Below are positions 1-10,087 of a DNA stretch of 64,000 bases, piece by piece. How positions within the stretch are numbered: position 1 is the stretch's first letter; each line of letters starts with the position of its first letter. The stretch is from positions 558,001-622,000 of the forward strand of contig NZ_CP012257.1 in NCBI RefSeq assembly GCF_001277175.1, written 5' to 3'. The position numbers were made by a program, and so were the translations under genes. The notes below the pieces were generated by a model. That model saw only the letters and a program-made list of their open reading frames with translations. It was not told where the DNA came from and did no database searches. The DNA comes from Cronobacter universalis NCTC 9529 (GTDB lineage: Bacteria > Pseudomonadota > Gammaproteobacteria > Enterobacterales > Enterobacteriaceae).

Positions 1-773
<773 letters not shown>

Positions 774-1886
774 GTGATAATCATAAGATATCTGGTTCGG
801 GAGACGCTCAAAAGCCAACTGGCGATTTTGTTCATCCTGCTGCTGATCTTCTTCTGCCAGAAGCTGGTGAGAATTCTTGGCGCGGCGGTGGACGGCGATA
901 TTCCGACAAACCTCGTGCTCTCGCTCCTTGGCCTGGGCGTGCCTGAAATGGCGCAGCTCATCCTGCCGTTAAGCCTGTTCCTCGCGCTATTGATGACGCT
1001 TGGCAGGCTCTATACCGAAAGTGAAATCACCGTCATGCACGCCTGCGGGCTGAGTAAAGCGGTGCTGGTGAAAGCCGCGATGGTGCTCGCGCTGCTGACT
1101 GGCATTATCGCTGCGGTGAATGTGATGTGGGTCGGCCCGTGGTCGTCGCGTCATCAGGACGAAGTGCTCGCGGAGGCGAAAGCCAACCCCGGCATGGCGG
1201 CGCTCGCGCAGGGCCAGTTCCAGCAGGCGACCAACGGTAACGCGGTGCTGTTTATCGAAAGCGTGAACGGCAGCAAATTCAATGATGTCTTCCTGGCGCA
1301 GCTGCGCCCGAAAGGCAACGCGCGTCCTTCCGTGGTGGTCGCCGATTCCGGGGAACTCTCGCAGCGTAAGGATGGCTCGCAGGTGGTGACGCTCAATCAG
1401 GGCACCCGCTTTGAGGGCACCGCGATGCTGCGCGATTTCCGCATCACCGACTTTAAAGATTACCAGGCGATTATCGGCCATCAGGCCGTGGCGCTGGACC
1501 CGGACGACGCCGAGCAGATGGATATGCAAACGCTCTGGCAGGCGGATTCCAAATCGGCGCGCGCCGAGCTCCACTGGCGCCTGACGCTGGTGTTCGCGGT
1601 GATTGTGATGGCGCTGATGGTCGTGCCGCTCTCGGTGGTGAACCCGCGCCAGGGCCGCGTGCTCTCAATGCTGCCCGCGATGCTGCTGTACCTTATCTTC
1701 TTCCTGCTCCAGACCTCGCTGCGTTCCAACGGCGCGAAAGGCAAGCTTGATCCGCTGATCTGGATGTGGAGCGTTAACCTGCTTTATCTGGCGCTCGCCG
1801 TGGCGCTGAACCTGTGGGACACGGTGCCGGTGCGCCGCATTCGCGCCCGCTTTGCTCGTCGGGGAGTGATCGATGCTGGGATTTAG
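774..1886 (+). CDS. lptF: LPS export ABC transporter permease LptF
   Basis: A 370-residue inner-membrane protein, starting MIIIRYLVRETLKSQLAIL, matching LptF along its length. With LptG and the LptB ATPase it extracts lipopolysaccharide from the inner membrane and passes it to the LptC/A/D bridge. Three hydrophobic segments lie in the first 120 residues, then a periplasmic beta-jellyroll domain (about 130-265), then three more membrane segments, the usual LptF layout and length. The 3' end overlaps lptG by 14 bases, so the two are translationally coupled. Confidence 0.96.
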   Translation: MIIIRYLVRETLKSQLAILFILLLIFFCQKLVRILGAAVDGDIPTNLVLSLLGLGVPEMAQLILPLSLFLALLMTLGRLYTESEITVMHACGLSKAVLVKAAMVLALLTGIIAAVNVMWVGPWSSRHQDEVLAEAKANPGMAALAQGQFQQATNGNAVLFIESVNGSKFNDVFLAQLRPKGNARPSVVVADSGELSQRKDGSQVVTLNQGTRFEGTAMLRDFRITDFKDYQAIIGHQAVALDPDDAEQMDMQTLWQADSKSARAELHWRLTLVFAVIVMALMVVPLSVVNPRQGRVLSMLPAMLLYLIFFLLQTSLRSNGAKGKLDPLIWMWSVNLLYLALAVALNLWDTVPVRRIRARFARRGVIDAGI

Positions 1887-2955
1887 CGTTCTCGACCGGT
1901 ACATCGGCAGAACAATTTTCAACACCATAATGATGACGCTGTTCATGCTGGTATCGCTGTCGGGCATTATCAAATTCGTCGATCAGTTGAAAAAGACCGG
2001 CGAAGGCAGCTACACCGCGCTTGGCGCGGGGACGTATACGCTGCTGAGCGTGCCGAAAGATATCCAGATCTTCTTCCCGATGGCCGCGCTGCTTGGCGCG
2101 CTCCTGGGCTTAGGGATGCTGGCGCAGCGCAGCGAGCTGGTCGTCATGCAGGCGTCCGGCTTTACCCGTATGCAGGTGGCCGCCTCCGTGATGAAAACCG
2201 CCATTCCGCTGGTTATCTTCACGATGGCTATCGGCGAATGGGTGGCCCCGCAGGGCGAACAGATGGCCCGTAACCTGCGCGCGCAGCAGATGTTTGGCGG
2301 TTCGCTGCTCTCGACCCAGCAGGGGATGTGGGCGAAAGACGGCAGCAACTTCGTTTATATCGAGCGCGTGAAGGGTGAAAACGAGCTCGGCGGCATCAGC
2401 ATCTACGCCTTTAACGATAAGCGTCGTCTGGAGTCGGTTCGCTACGCCGCCAGCGCGAAGTTTGACGCCGAACATAAGCTGTGGCGCCTGTCGCAGGTGG
2501 ATGAGTCGAACCTCAAAAACCCGCAGCAGATCACCGGCTCCCAGACGCTGACCGGCACCTGGAAAACCAACCTGACGCCCGATAAGCTCGGCGTCGTGGC
2601 GCTGGATCCGGACGCGCTGTCGATAAGCGGCCTGCGTAATTACGTCACGTACCTGAAAGCGAGCGGCCAGGACGCCAGCCGATATCAGCTCAATATGTGG
2701 AGCAAAATCTTCCAGCCGCTTTCCGTCGCGGTAATGATGCTGATGGCGCTGTCGTTTATTTTCGGGCCGCTACGCAGCGTGCCGATGGGCGTGCGCGTCG
2801 TGACGGGTATCAGCTTCGGCTTTATCTTCTACGTGCTGGACCAAATCTTCGGGCCGCTGAGCCTGGTGTACGGCATTCCGCCGATTATCGGCGCGCTGCT
2901 GCCGAGCGCCAGCTTCTTCCTGATAAGCCTCTGGCTGCTGATGAAACGCGCCTGA
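1873..2955 (+). CDS. lptG: LPS export ABC transporter permease LptG
   Basis: A 360-residue partner of LptF, starting MLGFSVLDRYIGRTIFNTIM. It has the same six-helix plus periplasmic jellyroll layout, with hydrophobic segments near residues 12-32, 58-80 and 100-120 and three more at the C terminus. It forms the LptB2FG transporter. The start lies inside the lptF reading frame. No feature departs from the ordinary enterobacterial protein. Confidence 0.96.
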   Translation: MLGFSVLDRYIGRTIFNTIMMTLFMLVSLSGIIKFVDQLKKTGEGSYTALGAGTYTLLSVPKDIQIFFPMAALLGALLGLGMLAQRSELVVMQASGFTRMQVAASVMKTAIPLVIFTMAIGEWVAPQGEQMARNLRAQQMFGGSLLSTQQGMWAKDGSNFVYIERVKGENELGGISIYAFNDKRRLESVRYAASAKFDAEHKLWRLSQVDESNLKNPQQITGSQTLTGTWKTNLTPDKLGVVALDPDALSISGLRNYVTYLKASGQDASRYQLNMWSKIFQPLSVAVMMLMALSFIFGPLRSVPMGVRVVTGISFGFIFYVLDQIFGPLSLVYGIPPIIGALLPSASFFLISLWLLMKRA

Positions 2956-3019
2956 TGCCTTGCGCACTCCCTCACTCGGGGGAGTGCGGTTCCTCTCTTT
3001 TCACGTTTGCCGGGAAGCC

Positions 3020-3487
3020 ATGAAAAGACTCGCCTCGCTGTTACTCCTTTTCTTCGCCCATCTCGCCTTTGCGCCTGAAGCTCTCATCCTGATTTTGATA
3101 GTGGGCGCTTACTTTTATTTTCGCGATCCGCTGCCGTGGCTGGCCTTCGAGGGCGGCGTGTTTGCCGTGCTGGCGCTGCTTTTCGCGCTGCTCGCGCGCT
3201 ACACAGACCGCTGCAGTCTGGCGGTGGGCGTGGTGACGGCAGGCTCCCCACAGGAGAAAGACGCCGACGAGGTGCTGCGCCTGTTCTCGCTCGGCGAACA
3301 CCTTCTCTTTGCGATAGCCTGCGCCACGCTGCCGTATTTTATCCTGAGCTTTTTTATCTTCGACGGGCGCGTCGCCTTCTGGCTGCACACCGCCTTTCTG
3401 GCGGCCGTGTTAGTGGGTGTTCACTTTGCTGGCCGCTGGCTGGATCGCCTGCAAAAGCGGCGCGGCTACGGCGAATACGGGCTCTGA
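3020..3487 (+). CDS. Small polytopic membrane protein of unknown function
   Basis: A 155-residue protein, MKRLASLLLLFFAHLAFAPE onward. I chose the ATG at 3020 because a GGGAAG ribosome site precedes it; an upstream in-frame ATG at 2960 lacks one. It is mostly hydrophobic, with about four membrane segments (roughly 5-34, 38-59, 93-114, 119-138) and a short polar loop around 75-90. The C terminus is basic and likely cytoplasmic. It lies 64 bases after lptG and 60 before the dihydroxyacetone kinase, so may share a transcript with either. I do not recognise the family. Confidence 0.7.
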   Translation: MKRLASLLLLFFAHLAFAPEALILILIVGAYFYFRDPLPWLAFEGGVFAVLALLFALLARYTDRCSLAVGVVTAGSPQEKDADEVLRLFSLGEHLLFAIACATLPYFILSFFIFDGRVAFWLHTAFLAAVLVGVHFAGRWLDRLQKRRGYGEYGL

Positions 3488-3547
3488 CCGCCGCATGCCT
3501 GCGAAACGGCTATGCTTTGCATACCGTTCACTGATTCGCAGGAAACC

Positions 3548-5191
3548 ATGTCCAGATTCTTTTTTGACGACCGTAAAAGCCTTATCAACGACGCCGTTGA
3601 CGGGCTTCTTCTCACTGCCCGCCACCAGAATCTCACCCGCCTTGATATCGACCCGGCTATCCGCATCGTGGCCCGCCGCGACTGGGATAAAAGCAAAGTC
3701 GCGGTGATCTCCGGCGGCGGCTCAGGCCATGAGCCCGCACACGCGGGCTTTGTGGGTAAGGGAATGCTCACTGCCGCCGTCTGCGGCGATCTCTTTGCCT
3801 CGCCGAGCGTGGATGCCGTGCTGAACGCCATTGTGGCGGTGACGGGTGACCGCGGCTGCCTGCTCATCGTAAAAAACTACACCGGCGACCGACTGAATTT
3901 CGGCCTGGCGGCGGAGAAAGCCAAACGCCACGGGCTGAAAGTGGAGATGGTGATTGTTTCCGACGACGTGGCGCTGCCGGATAACAAACACCCGCGCGGC
4001 ATCGCCGGCACGGCGCTGGTGCATAAAATCGCCGGTTTCGCCGCCGAACAGGGCAAATCGTTAAGCGACGTGCGCGCGCTGGCGCAGCAGGCGAGCGACG
4101 CGGTGAAAAGCCTCGGCGTGGCGCTACAGACCTGTAGCCTGCCGGGCAGCGCCGAAGACGGACGCATTAAGCAGGGCGAGGCGGAGCTGGGGCTCGGCAT
4201 TCACGGCGAGCCCGGCGCCAGCACCATCAGCACCCAGAACAGCCGGGAAATTGTGGCGACGCTGGTGGAGCGCCTGACGCCGCAGGTGCCCGCCGACGCG
4301 CGTCTCGCGGTGCTTATCAATAACCTCGGCGGCACGTCCGCGCTGGAAATGGCGCTGCTGACCCGCGAGCTGTCGCGCTCGGCGCTGAAAGACCGCATCG
4401 ACTGGCTTATCGGCCCCGCGCCGCTCGTGAGCGCGCTCGACATGAAAGGTTTTTCGCTCTCTCTGCTGCCGCTGAATGACGCCTTTATACAGGCGCTGAA
4501 CGCGCCGGTGGAGACCGTGGGCTGGCTGTCGCCGGTGGCGTTTGGCGAACCGCACGCGCAGTCGCTCCCGCTGGTGCGCGACAGCGTTGAGGCCGCGCCT
4601 TCCGATAACCCGCGCGTGCGCACGCTCCTGGATCGCGCCACGGCCTCGCTTATCGCGCAGGAAGCGCACCTCAACGCGCTTGATGCGAAAGTGGGCGACG
4701 GCGATACCGGCTCTACCTTTGCCGAAGGCGCGCGGGATATCGCGCAGAAGCTTGCCAGTAACCAGTTGCCGCTGAACGACGCCGCCGCGCTGTTGCAGCT
4801 TATCGGCGAGCGGCTGGCGACGGTAATGGGCGGTTCAAGCGGCGTGCTGATGTCGATTTTCTTTACCGCCGCCGGGCAGAAGGTGGCCGATGGCGCCGCG
4901 TTGCCCGACGCGCTGCTGGCGGGCCTTGCGCAGATGAAGCATTACGGCGGCGCGGCCCCTGGCGACCGGACGCTGATCGACGCCCTGCAACCGGCGCTGG
5001 AAGCGCTAAGAGACAAAGGGATTGCCGCCGCCGCTCAGGCCGCGGAGCAGGGCGCAAAGGCCACCGCGCAGATGGGCCAGGCCAGGGCCGGACGTTCGTC
5101 CTACGTCGGGAGCGATAACCTCGAAGGGGTGGAAGATCCGGGCGCAGTGGCGGTCGCAGGCGTGTTTAAGGCGATAACCCAGGGCGGGTGA
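3548..5191 (+). CDS. dhaK: ATP-dependent dihydroxyacetone kinase (DhaK-DhaL fusion)
   Basis: A 547-residue kinase that phosphorylates dihydroxyacetone (and glyceraldehyde) with ATP. The N-terminal DhaK domain carries GGGSGHEP at 56-63 and the substrate-binding histidine in GLGIHGEPGA (His219). The C-terminal DhaL domain, from about 360, has the Mg-ATP aspartate motif KVGDGDTGSTF. Length and order match the single-chain Citrobacter-type enzyme rather than the PTS-dependent DhaKLM complex. The ATG at 3548 has an AGGAAA site; the upstream ATG at 3512 does not. No glycerol-dissimilation genes are adjacent, so it probably acts alone in DHA scavenging. Confidence 0.92.
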   Translation: MSRFFFDDRKSLINDAVDGLLLTARHQNLTRLDIDPAIRIVARRDWDKSKVAVISGGGSGHEPAHAGFVGKGMLTAAVCGDLFASPSVDAVLNAIVAVTGDRGCLLIVKNYTGDRLNFGLAAEKAKRHGLKVEMVIVSDDVALPDNKHPRGIAGTALVHKIAGFAAEQGKSLSDVRALAQQASDAVKSLGVALQTCSLPGSAEDGRIKQGEAELGLGIHGEPGASTISTQNSREIVATLVERLTPQVPADARLAVLINNLGGTSALEMALLTRELSRSALKDRIDWLIGPAPLVSALDMKGFSLSLLPLNDAFIQALNAPVETVGWLSPVAFGEPHAQSLPLVRDSVEAAPSDNPRVRTLLDRATASLIAQEAHLNALDAKVGDGDTGSTFAEGARDIAQKLASNQLPLNDAAALLQLIGERLATVMGGSSGVLMSIFFTAAGQKVADGAALPDALLAGLAQMKHYGGAAPGDRTLIDALQPALEALRDKGIAAAAQAAEQGAKATAQMGQARAGRSSYVGSDNLEGVEDPGAVAVAGVFKAITQGG

Positions 5192-5226
5192 GTTTTTGGT
5201 AAGGCGGGTGTGGGGCGTGGCGTTAA

Positions 5227-5352
5227 GGCGGGTGCGCTTCGCTTACCCGCCCTACGGTGAGCCCAGGGTCTTGTAGGATGGGTAAGCGTAGCGCACCCAC
5301 CATAAAACCCATCGCCACTTCCCGTAGGGTGGGTAAGCGTAGCGCACCCACC
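5227..5352. repeat. Three REP-like palindromic repeats
   Basis: Three 29-base copies lie between the kinase and the zinc-finger gene: 5227-5255 (GGCGGGTGCGCTTCGCTTAC and so on), 5273-5301 and 5324-5352; the last two are in the opposite orientation (GTAGGRTGGGTAAGCGTAGC start). Each is an imperfect hairpin with a GCGWAGC tip. The same family recurs at 7208-7333. I see no gene elsewhere in 5192-5517. Confidence 0.8.
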
Positions 5353-5517
5353 ACATTAATACCCACCACCTCAATACCCACTTCCCCACCAGAATCAGGA
5401 GCATAGCCTTGCGCCTCGCTATGCTACCATTCCGCCTCTTCCCCCTTAAAAAGCGATGAGCGGCCCACTCTGACGGCGGCCTGCATTTTGACGGGTCATT
5501 TCGCCTGAGGAGACATC

Positions 5518-7182
5518 ATGAAAGACGCCTGGCTTGCCGCCTGCGATACCACCATCCAGAACTTCGTCCGCGACTCCACGCGCCTTGAGCCGGGCGAGCT
5601 TAGCGTCGTGCCTGTCGACTATATCGATTTCCACTACCAGATAAGCCTGCGGCTGATTTTTAACGTCCGCACCGACACGGCAACCCAGGCGGGGCGGGTC
5701 TCCGCGGGCCTTAATACCGATGTCTGCCACTCGCGCACGGAGTATGAACGCGCTTTACAGGCGCAGACCAGCGCCATCCTCGCCCGCGACAAAACGCTGG
5801 ATGACGCGCGGGCGTCGCTGCTCTCGCGGCCTTACGGCGACTGGAAGAGCGAAGAGGCAGTCTACTTGCACCCGATGCGCGTCTGCCTCACGGAAAACTG
5901 CAATAACTGTCACGGCAGCGGCTCGGTTAACTGCGGCCAGTGCCACGGCTCCGGGAAAACCTCCTGCTATGGCTGCGGCGGCAGCGGTCAGGTGATGCGC
6001 CAGCGCAGCTATTACGATCATTACACTAAACAAAACCGCACCGAAAACTACTACGAGAGCTGCCCCACCTGTTACGCCGGCAGGGTGACCTGTAACGGCT
6101 GCGGCGGCTCCGGTAAAAAACAGTGCTCACCGTGTAGCGGCACAGGCATGATTTCACACATTACGTCGCTGAAAGCGACCGCCACGCCGGACTACCAGCT
6201 CGTCTACCCGCAGGCCGACGTGCCGGAGTATATCCGCGAGGGGTTATACAAGGCGGGCGTGCCGTCGCTCGGCAGTTACGGCCCCGTTGCGCTGACGTAC
6301 AACGATGTGGATTACGCGCGTCGCGACGTGCATGTCATGTATGACGCGAACGTGCCCTTTGGCCGAATGGAGAGCCCGCTGCCGGAAGCAGGCGAGGAGC
6401 CCATCCGCTGGATCCTCTACGGCGTGACGCCGCATATTCTCGACGCCGGGCACGTATTGCAGGCGCTGCTGAAAAACGATCTCGATATGCTGGTGCGCCA
6501 GGCGACGCCGGGCAAACGGCGCAACCCGCGTGTAGGGGCCGCCAGCCGTAAAACGGTGCAGACGTTTATGGAATCGGAAGCGCACCAGGCCATGCTTATC
6601 GAACATAGCCGCGGCAAGCGGGGCGACGCGCTACGGGAAGCGCTCAACCGCGCCTTCGCCACGCCATATCTTAACGAGGCGATCGAAAGCCTCGGCAGCC
6701 TTGTCAGCGCGGTGCAGCGCTGGTCGCTGGCGAAGTGGAGTGTATTTACGGCGCTGATGATCTATCTGCTGCTGCCGGTGGTAACGACCTGGCAGCGGCA
6801 GGGAATGATGAACTTTGATACCGGGCGCATTTACCTGACCGCTCCCGGCCATATTAATGGCGTGTGGAACGTGGAAGCCGGGCTAAGGGGTATCGCGATG
6901 GTGCATGGCATCCCGATGCTATGCATCGCGCTGGTAGGAACGCTGATGGGGTATCTGTGGCGAAGCCGCTGGCTGAACAAGCAGTTCGGCAAGCCGCTCA
7001 CCGCGTGGGGTAAGCAGCAAGGAAGATTGCGCAGTCGCTGGCTGCTCGGCGCGTTGCTGTCGATGGTTATCGCCACCGCGCTGCTGCTGGTGGCTCCGGT
7101 CTGGATCTCGCAGGACGAGATGCTCTATGGCGTGGTGCCGGTGCACGAGGTGATCCAGCAAGTGGTGGAGCTGAGGCAGTAA
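5518..7182 (+). CDS. Membrane protein with DnaJ-type zinc-finger CxxCxGxG repeats
   Basis: A 554-residue protein of unknown function with a GGAG ribosome site. Residues 128-220 hold six CxxC units, most followed by a GxG turn (CNNCHGSG, CGQCHGSG, CYGCGGSG, then CPTC, CNGCGGSG, CSPCSGTG), the pattern of the zinc-binding cysteine-rich domain of DnaJ. There is no J-domain HPD motif. The C-terminal third has about three membrane helices (around 405-420, 460-482, 505-525). A role in binding unfolded client proteins at the membrane is possible but only inferred. It is bracketed on both sides by triplets of palindromic repeats. Confidence 0.75.
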   Translation: MKDAWLAACDTTIQNFVRDSTRLEPGELSVVPVDYIDFHYQISLRLIFNVRTDTATQAGRVSAGLNTDVCHSRTEYERALQAQTSAILARDKTLDDARASLLSRPYGDWKSEEAVYLHPMRVCLTENCNNCHGSGSVNCGQCHGSGKTSCYGCGGSGQVMRQRSYYDHYTKQNRTENYYESCPTCYAGRVTCNGCGGSGKKQCSPCSGTGMISHITSLKATATPDYQLVYPQADVPEYIREGLYKAGVPSLGSYGPVALTYNDVDYARRDVHVMYDANVPFGRMESPLPEAGEEPIRWILYGVTPHILDAGHVLQALLKNDLDMLVRQATPGKRRNPRVGAASRKTVQTFMESEAHQAMLIEHSRGKRGDALREALNRAFATPYLNEAIESLGSLVSAVQRWSLAKWSVFTALMIYLLLPVVTTWQRQGMMNFDTGRIYLTAPGHINGVWNVEAGLRGIAMVHGIPMLCIALVGTLMGYLWRSRWLNKQFGKPLTAWGKQQGRLRSRWLLGALLSMVIATALLLVAPVWISQDEMLYGVVPVHEVIQQVVELRQ

Positions 7183-7207
7183 GCGCGTTGCTGGCGGCGG
7201 CAGTAAT

Positions 7208-7333
7208 GGCGGGTGCGCGCTGCTTACCCGCCCTACGGAGAACGTGCAGTGGTGGGATGGCGGATGCGCGTTGCTTACTCGCCCTACGGTGAGGCCCGGG
7301 TTTTGTAGGGTGGGTAAGCGAAGCGCACCCACC
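7208..7333. repeat. Second cluster of three REP-like palindromic repeats
   Basis: Copies lie at 7208-7236, 7259-7287 and 7305-7333; the first two share the orientation of the 5227 copy and the third has the opposite one (GTAGGGTGGGTAAGCGAAGC start). With 5227-5352 they place three copies on either side of the zinc-finger gene. Confidence 0.8.
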
Positions 7334-7346
7334 ATCTCAATCGATC

Positions 7347-7376
7347 AAAAAAGGCGCCCCGCGGCGCCTTTGCTTT
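7347..7376 (-). terminator. Intrinsic terminator of the alcohol dehydrogenase gene
   Basis: AAGGCGCC at 7351 pairs with GGCGCCTT at 7363-7370 across a short loop. On the minus strand the hairpin is followed by a T-run (complement of the A-run at 7347-7352). The T-rich stretch after it on the plus strand suggests it is bidirectional. Confidence 0.8.
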
Positions 7377-7389
7377 TTACGCTTACCAA

Positions 7390-8409
7390 TCAGAAATCCG
7401 CTTTCAGCACCACGCGATAGCGCGCTTTGCCGTCGCGCACATGTTGCAGCGCCTCGTTGATGCGCGACATCGGGAACTCTTCGGTTTGCGGCGCCACTTT
7501 GGCGCGTGCCGCCAGCTTCATCAACGAGCGCAGCTCGTGCGGCGAGCCTGTCGCGGAACCGGATACGCTACGGTCGCCCGCAATCAGCGAGAACGCCGGC
7601 ACTTCGAACGGCTTCATCACCGCGCCGACGGTATGGAAATTCCCGCCCCAGGCCAGCGCCTGGAAATACGGCATCCAGTCGAGCGACACATTCACCGTGT
7701 TGATAATCAGATCGAACTGACCGGCCAGCGCCTGAAGCGCTTGCGGATCGCGGCTGTTCACCACTTTATCCGCGCCCATCGCCAGGATCTCTTGCTCTTT
7801 CGACGGGTTCGAGCTGAACGCTGTCACTTCGCAGCCCATCGCGCGCAACAGCTTGATGGCGATATGGCCGAGACCGCCGATGCCGATCACGCCGACGCGG
7901 CTGGTGGCGGTAATGTGATGCTTCAGCAGCGGTTTGAATACCGTAATACCGCCGCACAGCAGCGGACCGGCGGACGCGGCGTCGATGCCTTCCGGCATCG
8001 GGATCACCCACTGCCAGTTCGCGCGAATTTTATCGGCGAAGCCGCCGCGGTTCAGGATGGTCGGCACGCTGCCGTGCTGGCAGTTCACCTGATTGCCGCT
8101 GATACAGGCGTCGCAATGTTCGCAGCTTGACGCCGTCCAGCCGATACCGACGCGCTGGCCCACTTTCAGGCCCTTATTCTGCGCGCTGCCGCCCAGCGCA
8201 CTCACACGGCCAATCACTTCGTGGCCTGCAATCAGCGGATACGCCGACATACCCCATTCGTTATCGATCATCGAGAGATCGGAGTGGCAGATGCCGCAGT
8301 ACTCAACCTCAACCTCCACATCCTCAGGCTTCAGTTCGCCTGCGTCGTACTCATAGAGCTCAAGCTCTGCGCCAGCTTCGTGCGCGGCGTAACTTTTGAT
8401 GATAGTCAT
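7390..8409 (-). CDS. Zinc-dependent alcohol/aldehyde dehydrogenase, YahK/CAD type
   Basis: A 339-residue medium-chain dehydrogenase that interconverts primary alcohols and aldehydes with NAD(P). The catalytic zinc motif CGICHSDL and the GHEVIG element appear in the first 70 residues, the structural-zinc cysteines follow ([16 protein letters not shown]), and the nucleotide-binding GIGGLGH motif lies near 175. I chose the ATG at 8409, ten codons inside the longest frame, because AGGAAA precedes it at good spacing. It resembles the cinnamyl-alcohol dehydrogenase-like YahK group; the true substrate cannot be read from sequence. It appears monocistronic. Confidence 0.88.
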   Translation of the reverse strand: MTIIKSYAAHEAGAELELYEYDAGELKPEDVEVEVEYCGICHSDLSMIDNEWGMSAYPLIAGHEVIGRVSALGGSAQNKGLKVGQRVGIGWTASSCEHCDACISGNQVNCQHGSVPTILNRGGFADKIRANWQWVIPMPEGIDAASAGPLLCGGITVFKPLLKHHITATSRVGVIGIGGLGHIAIKLLRAMGCEVTAFSSNPSKEQEILAMGADKVVNSRDPQALQALAGQFDLIINTVNVSLDWMPYFQALAWGGNFHTVGAVMKPFEVPAFSLIAGDRSVSGSATGSPHELRSLMKLAARAKVAPQTEEFPMSRINEALQHVRDGKARYRVVLKADF

Positions 8410-8570
8410 CGCGGTTTCCTTTGTTGTGGACACTGACAAGGAGTGTAGAGCATTACGCTACCCCGGCGCAGCCCCGCCCGGCCCTGACCGCTCATATCGT
8501 TAACAGTCGAACGATTAAGCGGGACTATTTCCAATGCCATGGGCCATTTTCCCGCGCCAGCGCCCGCCAT

Positions 8571-8626
8571 CCGGCGAATATGTCGCCGGTTTCCCGCCCG
8601 GTAATGTGACTCCTGCGAATTCGCAT
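8571..8626 (+). promoter_or_regulatory. Bipartite promoter element shared with the RNase A-like gene
   Basis: CCGGCGAATATG at 8571-8582 and CCTGCGAATTCGCAT at 8612-8626 (containing the perfect palindrome TGCGAATTCGCA) lie 41 bases apart, upstream of the first DUF2589 gene. The same two blocks, one mismatch in total, recur 40 bases apart at 11966-12020. They are probably promoter or regulator sites that co-regulate the two units. Confidence 0.6.
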
Positions 8627-8661
8627 CGCGACGTTCTTACACACTCACAGGAGTAAGCATT

Positions 8662-9327
8662 ATGGATTCTCAATTCATTGGATCGGTCATTAATGCGCTG
8701 CCGCTGGAGCACATGATTGGCGGGCCGCTGCAGGCCATGATCAAAGCGCAGGTGCAGGCCAGCAAAGCGTATGCCGACTTCCTGCTTTCCGTCTGTATTA
8801 AAGACGGTAAGGCGGAGGCGGTGCAGTTCGACTACGACGAAACCGTGGTCGATGAAAAAGGCGTGATTCAGGGCGTGGTGAAAAAAACCATGCGTATCCC
8901 GCTGCTGGCGGCGATTTCTCACCCGAACATCAGCATTGAAGAAGGGACCATCGACTTCGAGCTGGAAGTCTCCCAGAGCGAATCCAGCAACAGCGAAACC
9001 GCGGCGGATGCGTCGCTGGAAGCGTCTGTGGGCTGGGGCCCGTTCAGCGTGAAAATCAGCGGGCGCGTCTCGCATAAAGCGCAGCAAACCCGCTCCACCG
9101 ATACCCGCGCGAAATACAGCATCCACACCCAGGTGAAACGCCAGCCGCCGCCGGAAGCGCTGATGCGCGTGATCGACTTCCTGACCGATGCGGCCACGCG
9201 CCCGGCTATTTTGCCGTCCGAAGCCAAAAAGCTGGATGACAAAACGCTCGACGCCTACCCCGTTACGCCGGTCGCCCCGGCGACACCTGCGGGAAATAAC
9301 AACACTGCCCCCAACCGGGTGCCCTGA
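8662..9327 (+). CDS. DUF2589 family protein
   Basis: A 221-residue soluble protein with an AGGAG site. The N terminus (LEHMIGGPLQAMIKAQVQAS) and the central stretch PLLAAISHPNISIEEGTIDF are what I remember as the DUF2589 signature. The family has no established function. The middle is acidic and beta-rich in appearance, and the C-terminal 20 residues are a low-complexity Pro/Ala/Thr tail. It is the first gene of a same-strand run (DUF2589, DUF2589, lysozyme, barnase-like, two holin-like proteins) that begins after the shared promoter element. Confidence 0.75.
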   Translation: MDSQFIGSVINALPLEHMIGGPLQAMIKAQVQASKAYADFLLSVCIKDGKAEAVQFDYDETVVDEKGVIQGVVKKTMRIPLLAAISHPNISIEEGTIDFELEVSQSESSNSETAADASLEASVGWGPFSVKISGRVSHKAQQTRSTDTRAKYSIHTQVKRQPPPEALMRVIDFLTDAATRPAILPSEAKKLDDKTLDAYPVTPVAPATPAGNNNTAPNRVP

Positions 9328-9337
9328 TAGCTAACCC

Positions 9338-9362
9338 TGAGGCTGCGTTGCAGCCTCATTTC
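9338..9362 (+). terminator. Hairpin between the two DUF2589 genes
   Basis: TGAGGCTGC and GCAGCCTCA form a perfect 9-bp stem with a GTT loop followed by TTTCT. It could terminate part of the transcription or protect the upstream message, lowering expression of the downstream genes. Confidence 0.6.
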
Positions 9363-9376
9363 TCACGGAGCGCACT

Positions 9377-10087
9377 ATGTCACTGAAAGACTGGATACGC
9401 GGCAACCGGGAAACGGGGGCGGGAGGGGGGCAGACGTCATCAGGCACAGCGCCCATTCAGGGCACCGCCGCGGTAGATTCGCCGGACGATGCGGTTGTGA
9501 ACCGCGCCGCCGCGCCGGATATCACGCCGCCGGACCCGGTTCCGCCAGGCCCTCCGCCAGGCGGAGGCACGCCGCCGCCGTCAGGGCCGTCGCCGCGCGG
9601 TATGCCCATCACGCTTGCGGATATCACCCGCGGGATGCAGCACGCGGCGACCTCCGCGAACCAGCTCATCGCGCATCAGTATATGCAGGCGCTGGATCCG
9701 TTCTTCGAGCACAGCGACGACGGGCGGCTGGTGCCGAAAGTCATTGAGATGGAGCTTGATGATAACCACCACTTCAAACTGCCGCTGGTGGCGCTCTCCA
9801 CGCCGCGCGGACTGATGCTCGAAAAAATGAAAGTGTTCCTGACGGTGCGCACGGATGCGGTGGAACAGCAAAGCGCGCCGGCAGGCGTTTCTGATGAGGC
9901 GGTAGGGCGTTTTCACGTCAGCATGTCGCCGCAAAGCCGGGATAACCACGGGCGCGACAGCGACCATGTGGATATCGAAATGCAGTTCACCGTACTGGAG
10001 CCGCCTGAAAGCGTGATGCGCCTGATTGAGGAATACACCAATCAGGTTCTCCCTAAACCGACAGACAGGAGTAACGACAATGGCTAA
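9377..10087 (+). CDS. Second DUF2589-like protein with proline-rich linker
   Basis: A 236-residue protein with a GGAG site. The first 75 residues are low complexity, ending in a Pro/Gly-rich linker (about 50-75). The rest resembles its upstream neighbour (ITRGMQHAATSANQLIAHQY, then a hydrophobic PLVALSTPRGLMLEKMKVFL strand region), so I call it DUF2589-like by weaker similarity. Pairing suggests a hetero-oligomer. Its stop overlaps the lysozyme start by 8 bases. Confidence 0.6.
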   Translation: MSLKDWIRGNRETGAGGGQTSSGTAPIQGTAAVDSPDDAVVNRAAAPDITPPDPVPPGPPPGGGTPPPSGPSPRGMPITLADITRGMQHAATSANQLIAHQYMQALDPFFEHSDDGRLVPKVIEMELDDNHHFKLPLVALSTPRGLMLEKMKVFLTVRTDAVEQQSAPAGVSDEAVGRFHVSMSPQSRDNHGRDSDHVDIEMQFTVLEPPESVMRLIEEYTNQVLPKPTDRSNDNG

